A stretch of DNA of 43,793 bases from NCBI GenBank assembly GCA_945865815.1, contig CAMBFR010000019.1, forward strand, positions 1 to 43,793. Direction: 5' to 3'. The stretch is from Candidatus Sulfopaludibacter sp. SbA3. GTDB taxonomy: Bacteria; Acidobacteriota; Terriglobia; 20CM-2-55-15. The notes under the pieces were generated by a model. The model was not told the origin of the DNA. It did no database searches and saw only the letters and a list, made by a program, of their open reading frames with translations. The translations under genes were made by a program, and so were the position numbers. Shown piece after piece: positions 17,129 to 24,915 of the stretch. Numbering within the stretch: the stretch's first letter is position 1; the number at the start of each line of letters is the position of its first letter.

Positions 17129-17157
17129 GTTATACACCAATGACAACAGGAGACCAA
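17129..17157 (-). promoter_or_regulatory. putative sigma-70-type promoter of DUF1549 copy 1
   Basis: Read on the minus strand: TTGGTC (17152-17157), a 17-base spacer, then TATAAC (17129-17134). The 17 bases TTATACACCAATGACAA (plus strand, 17130-17146) recur identically upstream of the second copy at 19183-19199, which supports a shared regulatory region. This is prediction from consensus only. Confidence 0.45.
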
Positions 17158-17183
17158 TTTGGTTTAGCGCTCTGAAACATAGG

Positions 17184-19148
17184 TCAATAGTTAAAGAGGA
17201 AATCCAGCCTGTTCAGCAGTACCCACTGCAGGTTTTCGGCCGCTACCCGGGCGCTGGACTGTTGGAACGCCGGACTGAGCGATGACAACTCCGCCGCAGT
17301 TGGCCGCCGCGAGAGTGTCGACAGGTAGAGTTGCGTGATGATCGTCGTGGCGTCCGAAGTTTGCGCCAGCAGCGTGGCGACACGCGAGCCCTGGTTGGCC
17401 TGATGGATGCGGCTCATCACAAACGGGTCGTTCATCAGCGCGAGCGCCTGGCTAAGAGTTCCGTCCGAGCGCCGCAGATTCAGGTCGCGATCGCCCCGGC
17501 CAAACGCGTTCAGAAAGGTTGCAACTGCTCCGCTTCTGCGGGGTTCGCGCGTATCGGGCAATTGCATCGCCCACTGGACGGAAGGCAGGGCATCCAGAGT
17601 GTAGGCCGGACTCGGCATGACGCCGGTAGCCTTCACGATCGCATCGTGAACCTCTTCGGCATCCATGCGGCGCACGAACCGCCGGGCGTAATAAGGCACG
17701 TAGCTTATGTTCCACGTACCTGGATAAGTCGCCGAAAGCTGATACGCATTCGATTTCGCAATAAGCCCCATCAGCGCTCGCAGGTCATACCGATTGCTCT
17801 GGAACCACTTCGCCAGGGCATCCAGCAGTTGGGGATTCGCCGGCTGCAGCGCCCAACCCGCCGGCGGAGGATTATTCGCGTCCAAACGGGCAAGATCGAA
17901 ACTGTTCGAGGGTGAAACAAGGGCCTCGACCATGAACTTTTCCCACACGTAGTTCACGGCTGCCCGCGCGAACTGCAGGTCGCCGGTAATCTGGCGGGCG
18001 ATTCCCTGCCGGTAGGTCTCGCCCGTGTTTATGCCGGTTCCCGTGGCAGTGCTGAACGGATTCTTCGGCGTAATGCGCGACACCCCGCTTACAGGCTGGC
18101 GTGGAGAACGATTTCCGGTGGTCGTGTTGAGCTGGTAGTCGCCGGTCGTAAGATCGGAAAGAATGTACTTGGCGAGAAACGGCATTGGAACGAGGACCTG
18201 CCGCTGCATTCGCGTCCGCGCAAAATATGCGGAGAGTCCCCACATGTTCTGCCGGGTCTGGGTAGCGCCCCAAAGATTGATCTCGTCGAGATGCCGGGGA
18301 CCGTCGTGGCACAGCAGGCAATCCACGGCGTTTATCCCCATGAACATGCCGGCCAGGTTTACCGACTGTCCGTCGTAAGTGTCCTGCGCGGGGCCCATCT
18401 GTATCTGGTTTCCCACAGGCCAGTTGGCTGCGCCGTTAACGAAGTTATCGCCCGTTGCCGAAATCAGCTCCCGCGCAATCTGGTCGTATGGTTTATTCGT
18501 GGAAATCGCATCCTTTACGAACGTGTAAAACGCGTCGCGGCCTTCAATGAACCGATTCACGTTCGTCGCCCCCGAATTCACCTTGAAAAGGTCGCCGAAA
18601 AACATTGTCCACTTGTCGACAAATTCCGGCGTTCCGATCAGTGAATCGACCAGTGCGTCACGCTTGGAAGCGCTCGTGTTTGCGAGAAACGATTCCACGT
18701 CGGTCTGTGACGGAATCCGGCCCGTCAGGTCGAGCGTCACGCGCCTCAGGTATTCTTCGTCGGATGCAAGCGGAGCCGAAGCAATTCCATCCGTGGCCAT
18801 TCGGCCGAAGATGTGGTCATCGATGAAGTTCTTTCTTTGAACGGTCGCGGCATCGAGAGTCCGCCCCTGATCCTCCGTCACCGAAAAGTACATGGCGACT
18901 TTACCGGTGATGTCGGACCGCATCATGTGCAGCAGCTCCGGGGACAGGTCAAACTCGTCCGGATTCCGCAGATACGTGCAATTATCGCCGGTAATCCCGA
19001 GGGGGACTTCCTGCAACTCCTCCGGGGCGGCGAATCCTGTGGCGATGGGGTCCTGCCGCGCCGCCGCAAGAAACAGTCCGGAAGCCGATACCAGGAGCGC
19101 CGCGACAATTCCGGCACTCCACCATTTGCTCCTCTTGCTCCTCGTCAC
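17184..19148 (-). CDS. DUF1549/DUF1553 exported protein, copy 2, with CxxCH
   Basis: A 654-residue paralogue of the next gene downstream, collinear over its full length. The signal peptide ends near LFLAAARQDP, DUF1549 contains RRVTLDLTGRIPSQTDVESF, and DUF1553 ends TQLYLSTLSRRPTAAEL. The CLLCH motif is conserved (C277, C280, H281). Both copies end in a run such as LNRLDFLFNY. The start is taken as GTG at 19148, not the longer frame to 19211, because GGAGG lies 7 bases upstream and the encoded N-terminus then aligns with copy 1. Only copy 1 is followed directly by DUF1501. The two proteins probably arose by tandem duplication and may handle related partners. Function beyond surface or periplasmic location is unknown. 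Confidence 0.9.
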   Translation of the reverse strand: MTRSKRSKWWSAGIVAALLVSASGLFLAAARQDPIATGFAAPEELQEVPLGITGDNCTYLRNPDEFDLSPELLHMMRSDITGKVAMYFSVTEDQGRTLDAATVQRKNFIDDHIFGRMATDGIASAPLASDEEYLRRVTLDLTGRIPSQTDVESFLANTSASKRDALVDSLIGTPEFVDKWTMFFGDLFKVNSGATNVNRFIEGRDAFYTFVKDAISTNKPYDQIARELISATGDNFVNGAANWPVGNQIQMGPAQDTYDGQSVNLAGMFMGINAVDCLLCHDGPRHLDEINLWGATQTRQNMWGLSAYFARTRMQRQVLVPMPFLAKYILSDLTTGDYQLNTTTGNRSPRQPVSGVSRITPKNPFSTATGTGINTGETYRQGIARQITGDLQFARAAVNYVWEKFMVEALVSPSNSFDLARLDANNPPPAGWALQPANPQLLDALAKWFQSNRYDLRALMGLIAKSNAYQLSATYPGTWNISYVPYYARRFVRRMDAEEVHDAIVKATGVMPSPAYTLDALPSVQWAMQLPDTREPRRSGAVATFLNAFGRGDRDLNLRRSDGTLSQALALMNDPFVMSRIHQANQGSRVATLLAQTSDATTIITQLYLSTLSRRPTAAELSSLSPAFQQSSARVAAENLQWVLLNRLDFLFNY

Positions 19149-19181
19149 AGCGAACCTCCGTATGACATCCGAATAAAGGGT

Positions 19182-19211
19182 CTTATACACCAATGACAAG
19201 GGAAGACCCAA
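19182..19211 (-). promoter_or_regulatory. putative promoter of DUF1549 copy 2
   Basis: On the minus strand: TTGGGT (19206-19211), 18 bases, then TATAAG (19182-19187). It shares an identical 17-base core with the region upstream of copy 1 (19183-19199). It lies in the gap between the AIM24-family stop (19232) and the GTG start. Confidence 0.4.
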
Positions 19212-19231
19212 TTCGTTTAAAGGAACGGGAA

Positions 19232-20032
19232 TTATGAATTATCGCCGTCCAGCAACCCGCCAAGCCCACCAAGGATCGATCCTTCTTCGCGGCCTCCCCT
19301 GGCTACGCCAGGCACGGCGGAAATGATCCGATTCGCAAGACGGCTCAATGGCAATGACTGCAGCCACACGCGGCCCGGCCCCCGGAGTGTTGCGAAGAAC
19401 AGGCCTTCGCCGCCGAACAAAGCGGACTTGATCTTTCCGACGTATTGAATGTCGTAGTTCACGCTCGGCTGAAATGCGACGATGCATCCGGTATCCACTC
19501 GGATCAGTTCGCCGGGCGCCAGGGTCTTCTCGGTCATCATTCCCCCGGCGTGCACGAATGCATAACCGTCGCCCTGCAGGCGCTGCATGATGAATCCCTC
19601 GCCTCCGAACAGCCCCACGCCAAGCTTGCGCTGAAACGCAATCCCGATACTGACGCCTTTGGCAGCCGCGAGGAACGAATCCTTTTGCGTAATCAATTCG
19701 CCGCCGACCTCCGACAAATGCACGGCTACGATTTTCCCGGGATAAGGAGCTCCGAACGCGATGCGTTTCTTCTGGTGCCCTTTGTTCAGAAACACGGTCA
19801 TGAAAAGCGATTCACCTGTCAGCAGCCGCTTGCCGGCGCCCATCAGGGCGCCCAGAAATCCGTTCTGCTGCTGGGAGCCGTCGCCGAAAATCGTCTCCAT
19901 TTCGATGCCGTCTTCCATGTACATCATTCCGCCGGCTTCAGCCACCGTCGCCTCGCCCGGGTCCAGTTCCACTTCGACAAACTGCATATCATCGCCAAAG
20001 ATCTTGTAATCCACTTCGTGCATTGCCGGCAT
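19232..20032 (-). CDS. AIM24 / TIGR00266 family protein
   Basis: A 266-residue protein of the AIM24 (TIGR00266) family, which forms a trefoil-like beta fold. Recognisable features are the early [20 protein letters not shown] block, the [21 protein letters not shown] region and the later [23 protein letters not shown], a repeated GGEG(L/F) pattern typical of the family. There is no signal peptide. The C-terminal tail is glycine-rich ([18 protein letters not shown]). The mitochondrial homologue affects inner-membrane organisation; bacterial function is unclear. The ATG at 20032 has an AAGGAGGAG ribosome-binding site 5 bases upstream. It is divergent from the flavoprotein gene at 20125, and the 92-base gap must hold both promoters. 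Confidence 0.9.
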   Translation of the reverse strand: MPAMHEVDYKIFGDDMQFVEVELDPGEATVAEAGGMMYMEDGIEMETIFGDGSQQQNGFLGALMGAGKRLLTGESLFMTVFLNKGHQKKRIAFGAPYPGKIVAVHLSEVGGELITQKDSFLAAAKGVSIGIAFQRKLGVGLFGGEGFIMQRLQGDGYAFVHAGGMMTEKTLAPGELIRVDTGCIVAFQPSVNYDIQYVGKIKSALFGGEGLFFATLRGPGRVWLQSLPLSRLANRIISAVPGVARGGREEGSILGGLGGLLDGDNS

Positions 20033-20124
20033 AGTCTCCTCCTTCTACTTGATGGCTGCGCCCTATCGGGATTGCATTCGCCTCCGCTCATCATTCAAAG
20101 CGCAACATCATATATGATCCGATC

Positions 20125-21210
20125 GTGACACTGGATGTGGTGATTATCGGCGGAGGCGCGGCGGGCCTCATGTGCGCCATCGAGGCTGGAAAGCGCGGCA
20201 GGAAGGTCGCAATCCTGGAACACAACGACCGCGTCGGAAAGAAGATTGCAATCTCCGGCGGCGGCCGCTGCAACCTCACGAACGTACATACCGGTCCCGA
20301 CAATTTCATCTCGGCAAATTCCCACTTCGCAAAATCGGCCCTCGCGCGCTACACACCGGACGATTTCATTCGCATGGTGAAACGTCATCGAATCGCTATC
20401 CATGAAAAGAAACTGGGACAACTCTTCTGTGATGGCTCGGCGCAGCAGATCATCAACATGCTGCTGAAGGAGTGCGCGGACGCCGGCGTGCGCATCATTG
20501 CAGACTGCCGTGTGTCGAAGGTTGGAAGGGCCTCAGGGAACGGCAAGGAAGACCAGTTCGAGGTCGTCACAAATCGGGGTAGTTTCGAATGCGCTTCGCT
20601 GGTCATTGCGACCGGCGGTCTATCGGTTGCAAAACTGGGCGCCAGCGACTTCGGATACCGAGTCGCGCGGCAGTTCGGACACCGAATCATAGAAACCCGG
20701 CCTGCCCTTGTGCCGCTGACATTGGCTGGTGACGAAGGCACAAGACTCAGCGCATTGTCAGGCGTGTCGATCGAGGCGGAGGTGAAGTGCGATCGCCGGT
20801 CGTTCCGCGAGAACATTCTCTTTACCCATCGCGGCCTGAGCGGTCCCGCCATTCTTCAGATTTCATCGTATTGGCGGGCGGGCGATCCCATTGTCATTGA
20901 CGCCGCGCCTGACGACAACATCCGCGGACTACCCCGCCGCTTTCTGCAAACGTGGCGAGAACTGTACGGCGATGATCCGGCCCTGCTGCGCGACTGGAAG
21001 CTGACGCCGAGCGGTTCAGAAGGATATGGGAAGGCCGAGGTTACGGTCGGCGGCGTGGATACGGCCGAGCTCTCATCAAGAACCATGGAGTCGAAGCGAA
21101 TTCACGGCCTGTATTTCATCGGCGAGGTCGTCGATGTAACCGGCCAGCTTGGCGGCTTCAACTTTCAATGGGCATGGGCGTCCGGCTTTGTGGCAGGCCA
21201 GGTGGTGTGA
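20125..21210 (+). CDS. HI0933/BaiN-type NAD(P)/FAD-dependent flavoprotein
   Basis: A 361-residue flavoprotein of the HI0933 (BaiN/RdsA-like) family. The FAD Rossmann motif IIGGGAAGLMCAIEAG is at about residues 7-22, followed by GKKIAISGGGRCNLTN, LFTHRGLSGPAILQIS in the middle, and the C-terminal GLYFIGEVVDVTG...GGFNFQWAWASG motif that closes the FAD site. Members usually have about 390-410 residues. The shortfall lies between IDAAPD and WKLTPSG, where about 35 residues of the helical insertion domain are absent while all FAD motifs are kept. Translation starts at GTG (20125), directly before the first strand. Substrates are mostly unknown; characterised relatives reduce steroid-like compounds, so a specific reaction should not be assumed. 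A perfect hairpin lies just downstream. Confidence 0.9.
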   Translation: MTLDVVIIGGGAAGLMCAIEAGKRGRKVAILEHNDRVGKKIAISGGGRCNLTNVHTGPDNFISANSHFAKSALARYTPDDFIRMVKRHRIAIHEKKLGQLFCDGSAQQIINMLLKECADAGVRIIADCRVSKVGRASGNGKEDQFEVVTNRGSFECASLVIATGGLSVAKLGASDFGYRVARQFGHRIIETRPALVPLTLAGDEGTRLSALSGVSIEAEVKCDRRSFRENILFTHRGLSGPAILQISSYWRAGDPIVIDAAPDDNIRGLPRRFLQTWRELYGDDPALLRDWKLTPSGSEGYGKAEVTVGGVDTAELSSRTMESKRIHGLYFIGEVVDVTGQLGGFNFQWAWASGFVAGQVV

Positions 21211-21218
21211 TCCAGCCA

Positions 21219-21294
21219 ATGAGAATTGAACAATGAACAATGACAAAGTTTTGGATGCTTTGTCATTGTTCATTGTTCAATTCTCAATTCTCAT
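21219..21294. repeat. perfect 30-bp-arm hairpin of the CAATGAA family
   Basis: The left arm (21219-21248) and right arm (starting 21258) pair perfectly around a nine-base loop. The right arm carries an extra CAATTCTCAT copy ending at 21294. The arms consist of ATGAGAATTGAACAATGAAC-type sequence, the same as the element at 13662-13760. The hairpin lies between the flavoprotein stop (21210) and the DinB gene (21317), and a T-run is absent. Confidence 0.9.
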
Positions 21295-21316
21295 CTAAAG
21301 GGTAAAATGCATCCAC

Positions 21317-21784
21317 ATGTCCAAAATACTTCGCGAACAACTGGTGTCTCTCATCCGCGGCGGCAACGCGCACGTCACCTTCGATGACGTGATTTCAAGA
21401 TTCCCTGCTTCGCTTCGAGGGAAACAATCCCCGGGCGCGCCTCATACCGCGTGGCAGTTACTCGAGCACATGCGCCTGGCCCAGTGGGACATTCTTGAAT
21501 TCAGCCGCGACGCCAAACACGTATCGCCGGACTGGCCGGCCGGATACTGGCCGCCCACCGCGGCTCCTCCGAATCGAACGGCCTGGAACCGCAGCGTTGA
21601 ATCGTTCAAGAAGGACCAGGCCGCCATGGAAAAGCTCGTCACAAATCCAAAAACGGACCTTTACAAGCGGATCCCACACGGCACAGGCCAGAACATTCTT
21701 CGCGAAGCGCTACTCGTGGCCGATCACAATTCGTATCACCTCGGCCAAATGCTGCTGTTGAGGCAGGTGCTAACGATACCTTGA
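21317..21784 (+). CDS. DinB-family protein
   Basis: A 155-residue four-helix-bundle protein of the DinB/YfiT-like superfamily. The metal-binding histidine triad is visible: H51 in QLLEHMRLAQWD, and H137 and H141 in ADHNSYHLGQML. Family members are often metal-dependent thiol or mycothiol/bacillithiol transferases, or uncharacterised hydrolases. The characteristic paired C-terminal DH...YHLGQ is the strongest feature here. It is cytoplasmic. The ATG at 21317 follows the palindromic repeat by about 20 bases with only a weak ribosome-binding site (AAAGGGT, 9 bases upstream). The gene overlaps the convergent monooxygenase gene by 15 bases. Confidence 0.88.
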   Translation: MSKILREQLVSLIRGGNAHVTFDDVISRFPASLRGKQSPGAPHTAWQLLEHMRLAQWDILEFSRDAKHVSPDWPAGYWPPTAAPPNRTAWNRSVESFKKDQAAMEKLVTNPKTDLYKRIPHGTGQNILREALLVADHNSYHLGQMLLLRQVLTIP

Positions 21785-22798
21785 GGACAGGCTGGATTCG
21801 ACTGCGGGCCCCCTGGCGCAGGCCTCGTCCAGCGCCGGGCGCACTTCCCTGGCGAATCGCTCCATTGCTTTCATCACCCTGGCGTGAGGAATTCGCCCGC
21901 CCACATTGAACCACCCGATGAAATCGGCCAGATCGGGTTCGGTGATCAACTGCAGCGCCTGGGCACGCACCTCGCCGGCACTCCCCAAAATTCCCATTTT
22001 CTTGCGAGCATAGTCCCACGACACGTCGCCCCCGATAACGCGCATGTACTGTTTCAGACTTGGCTCGAACTCGGAGCGCGCATCGGACGCGCTCGCTCCC
22101 ACGTAGAGCGGCAGAATCAGGGAAATCTCCGGGTGATCACCCCCCACCCCGGGGCGAAAGGAGTCTCGATAAGCCTCGATTTGCGACTCCAACTCGTCCG
22201 GCAACGGATGCGAGACGGTTCCGGTCATCAGCGGATAGCCGCGAGACCCCGCCCAGGCCGTTGAGTTATGACTGTTGGCGGTAATACGAATAGGAACGGG
22301 ATTTTGCAGGGGGCGCGGAGTCAGTTGCATTTCTGGGATTTGCCAGTGCTTGCCCCGATGCGCGATGTGATGCTCTCCGAGAACCTGGCGCACTACTTCG
22401 AGCCCTTCTGAAAACCGGCTGTCACTCTCGGATGTGGAAACGCCAAGCCCGGAAAACTGGATCGACCAGGATCCCCTGCCGACTCCCAATTCCAGCCTCC
22501 CTTCACTCAGCACATCCAGGGTTGCCGCATCCTCGGCAATCCGAAGGGGATGGTGCAGGGGAACCAGGACTCCGGCGGTTCCCAGGCGGAGCCGTTTCGT
22601 TTTGGCTGCAATGGCCGCAAGAAGGACGAGCGGCGCGGGCACGGCCGAAAAACTGGGATGAAAGTGCGCTTCAGCAAGCCACGCAGAGTGGAAACCGAGG
22701 TCTTCGGCAAACACGCACTGCTCGATGGTCTCTCGATACCGTTCCGAATCGGTCTGGTTGTGATGAACCGGAAGTTGAAAAAATATTCCGTAACGCAT
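21770..22798 (-). CDS. luciferase-like (LLM class) flavin-dependent oxidoreductase
   Basis: A 342-residue bacterial-luciferase-family monooxygenase expected to use reduced FMN and oxygen. The TIM-barrel landmarks are FAEDLGFHSAWLAEAHF, RLRLGTAGVLVPLHHPLRIAEDAATLD, GRLELGVGRGS and a later strand PVPIRITANSHNS. Length matches the family. There is no signal peptide. The ATG at 22798 has a GGAGG three bases away, which is close but usable. It stands alone on this strand, overlapping the DinB gene's 3' end. The substrate is unknown; alkanal, sulfonate, tetrapyrrole and nitrosated substrates all occur in the superfamily. Confidence 0.92.
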   Translation of the reverse strand: MRYGIFFQLPVHHNQTDSERYRETIEQCVFAEDLGFHSAWLAEAHFHPSFSAVPAPLVLLAAIAAKTKRLRLGTAGVLVPLHHPLRIAEDAATLDVLSEGRLELGVGRGSWSIQFSGLGVSTSESDSRFSEGLEVVRQVLGEHHIAHRGKHWQIPEMQLTPRPLQNPVPIRITANSHNSTAWAGSRGYPLMTGTVSHPLPDELESQIEAYRDSFRPGVGGDHPEISLILPLYVGASASDARSEFEPSLKQYMRVIGGDVSWDYARKKMGILGSAGEVRAQALQLITEPDLADFIGWFNVGGRIPHARVMKAMERFAREVRPALDEACARGPAVESSLSSRYR

Positions 22799-22930
22799 GG
22801 ACCTCCGTCAGAACCGGTTTCGCGCTCTCACACATCGCGAAGTTTACATGAGACAGTGCATTGGTGAACGCGAGCGCTCAAACAATGACGGGCCGGATTG
22901 CATGGTACGATTCAAACGGATAACACAGTG

Positions 22931-23998
22931 ATGCAGCCAAAAGTCCCCTCGAACTCGGCAATTGCTTCCCGAATGGAACAGGATTGGGACGCGAGGGCGC
23001 GCGAGAACGCGGAGTTTTATATCGCCACCGGCAACGAACGCTGGTCACCCGAAGACTTTTTTCGCGGCGGAAAAATCAACGTTGAGAACGACATCCTGGC
23101 CGATCCTCAACTCATCCGCGGCGACGGGGAGTTCAGCCGGATGCGAGTCCTGGAGATCGGCTGCGGCGCCGGCCGGATGACGCGCGCGATGGCGGAGGCC
23201 TTTGCGGAAGTGCACGCCGTGGATATCAGCGCGGAGATGATCGCCCTCGCCACACGCAACCTTTCGGATCTGCGAAACGTGTTCCTGCACAAGAACAACG
23301 GCGTCGATCTTTCCGGCTTGCCGAGCCGCAGCTGCGACCTCGCATTCTCGTTCATCGTGTTTCAGCACATCCCGTCCCGCAATGTGATCGAAAACTACAT
23401 TCGAGAAGTGCACCGATGCCTCAAGCCGGGGGGTATGTTCAAGTTTCAGGTTCAGGGATGCATGGCCGTGGAATCGACGCATGAGGACACATGGATGGGT
23501 GTTCCGATGTCCCTCGACGACGCCCGTGCTCTCGCCCGGCTCTGCGGATTTGAACTGCTCTGCTCATCCGGCGAAGGCACGCAGTACTTCTGGCTCTGGT
23601 TCCAGAAGCCGAAATGGCCGTGGATTCCAAAACCACTGCAGAGTGCCGCATCCCAAGCGCTGAGGCACGTGCGAAACGCTCTCAGGAAGCGAGCGAGACT
23701 GACTTTCTCCACTCGCAAGGTTCGTCCCGGCGAGACGTATATTGTGGCCGTCCCGGCCTTCCCCGGCCAGGTCATCGACATCGCGTACGAATATTCGCCC
23801 GCGCAGAAGGCGCCTCCCGTCATCGGTGTCGTCGTCGAATGGTGCCAACTGGATTCACGCGGCAAAGCCCGCATACCCGTGCCGGCCGACCATCCGGCCG
23901 GCCGCGTCCGCATCACCGGAGTCCGGTCACGAACCCACTGCGGCCCGTGGTTTCGGACAAACAAGACCATTGAAGTTGCCCCCAAATTAGCCCCATAG
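22931..23998 (+). CDS. SAM-dependent methyltransferase with C-terminal beta domain
   Basis: A 355-residue class I methyltransferase. Motif I is VLEIGCGAGRMT (about 73-84), followed by the acidic strand HAVDIS and a later SFIVFQHIPS and CLKPGGMFKF. The methyltransferase core ends near residue 225. A basic linker (about 232-258) then leads to a roughly 95-residue beta-rich domain of unknown role, starting near RKVRPGETYIV. The ATG at 22931 is chosen over a TTG at 22898 because the longer start has no extra conserved sequence; neither has a convincing ribosome-binding site. It is just upstream of the tRNA-Glu gene on the same strand. The substrate is unknown; the core resembles small-molecule rather than rRNA methylases. 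Confidence 0.85.
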   Translation: MQPKVPSNSAIASRMEQDWDARARENAEFYIATGNERWSPEDFFRGGKINVENDILADPQLIRGDGEFSRMRVLEIGCGAGRMTRAMAEAFAEVHAVDISAEMIALATRNLSDLRNVFLHKNNGVDLSGLPSRSCDLAFSFIVFQHIPSRNVIENYIREVHRCLKPGGMFKFQVQGCMAVESTHEDTWMGVPMSLDDARALARLCGFELLCSSGEGTQYFWLWFQKPKWPWIPKPLQSAASQALRHVRNALRKRARLTFSTRKVRPGETYIVAVPAFPGQVIDIAYEYSPAQKAPPVIGVVVEWCQLDSRGKARIPVPADHPAGRVRITGVRSRTHCGPWFRTNKTIEVAPKLAP

Positions 23999-24048
23999 AC
24001 CCCGGCTACGGGACTGTGTTACAAATTATGTTTGTCTTGCTGCAGTTG

Positions 24049-24123
24049 GTCCCGTTCGTCTAGCCCGGTCTAGGACACAGCCCTTTCAAGGCTGCAGCAC
24101 GGGTTCGAATCCCGTACGGGACG
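24049..24123 (+). tRNA. tRNA-Glu (anticodon TTC)
   Basis: A complete cloverleaf. The acceptor stem GTCCCGT (24049-24055) pairs with ACGGGAC (24116-24122), discriminator G. The D arm contains AGCCCGGTCTAGGA. The anticodon stem CAGCC/GGCTG flanks the loop CTTTCAA with anticodon TTC at 24085-24087. The T arm is ACGGG-TTCGAAT-CCCGT. CCA is not encoded. It sits 25 bases before ksgA. Confidence 0.96.
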
Positions 24124-24147
24124 TATTTTCAGTCTGGCGGAACTCCT

Positions 24148-24915
24148 TTGAAGAAACGCTTCGGCCAGCATTTTCTTTCCGACAAGTCCATCCTTCGCAG
24201 GATTATCGCCTTCGCAAACATTGAACCGGATCATGCGGTTGTCGAGATCGGGCCGGGCGCCGGCTCGCTTACGCGCGAGCTGGCGGCGGCAGCTCACCGT
24301 GTCATTGGAATAGAGATCGACAGGGATCTCATCCCGGCCTTGCGAAACGGCATGCCTTCGAACGTTGAAATTGTGGAAGGCGATGCGCTCGACCTGGATT
24401 TTGCGACACTCGCCGCCGAGCCCTTTCATCTGGTGGGAAATCTGCCGTACAACGTTGCAACCCCGCTGTTCAAGCGCTTCATCGCGGCGCGGCGGCACAT
24501 CCTTGATGTCACGGTCATGATCCAGAAGGAGGTTGCGCAGCGCATCGCAGCCCGGCCCGGCTCGGGCGAATACAGTCCGCTCAGCGTTCTCGTGCAGTAT
24601 TACGCCGACGTGAAGTATGGCTTCAGCGTCCCGCCGGGCGCTTTCCGCCCCCGGCCAAAGGTAGACTCTTCGGTAATCCGGCTCGAATGGCGTCCCGACG
24701 TGGCGGACGCAACGGCGTTCACCGACTTCGTGCATCGCGCATTCTCATCGCGGCGCAAGACGCTGGCGAACAATCTGCTGGCGATGTTTCCCTCGATACC
24801 GCGTGAAGCGGTCATCGAACGTCTCCACGCATGCGCCATCAAACCCGGCGCGCGGCCTGAAGAGCTTTCGATACCTGAATTTCAGCGTGTGTATAATCAG
24901 TTCGGATTGCAATGA
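24148..24915 (+). CDS. rsmA: 16S rRNA (adenine-N6,N6)-dimethyltransferase KsgA/RsmA
   Basis: A 255-residue KsgA, which dimethylates two adjacent adenines (A1518/A1519, E. coli numbering) in helix 45 during late 30S maturation. Motifs: the N-terminal KKRFGQHFL, motif I VVEIGPGAGSLT, EIDRDLIPAL for motif II, and the catalytic GNLPYNVATPLF, with SFLL-type helices at the C-terminus. The frame has no ATG or GTG before KKRFGQHF, so TTG at 24148 is taken as the start, with GGCGGA 8 bases upstream. The stop overlaps the RNase J start as ATGA (24912-24915), implying coupled translation. Length is normal for the family, and the gene is intact. Confidence 0.97.
   Translation: MKKRFGQHFLSDKSILRRIIAFANIEPDHAVVEIGPGAGSLTRELAAAAHRVIGIEIDRDLIPALRNGMPSNVEIVEGDALDLDFATLAAEPFHLVGNLPYNVATPLFKRFIAARRHILDVTVMIQKEVAQRIAARPGSGEYSPLSVLVQYYADVKYGFSVPPGAFRPRPKVDSSVIRLEWRPDVADATAFTDFVHRAFSSRRKTLANNLLAMFPSIPREAVIERLHACAIKPGARPEELSIPEFQRVYNQFGLQ

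Noticed and set aside
24049-24123. tRNA-Glu as an integration site
   Set aside because: No integrase gene, no direct repeat of the tRNA 3' end, and the downstream genes (ksgA-rnj-uppP-ftsK) are core functions.
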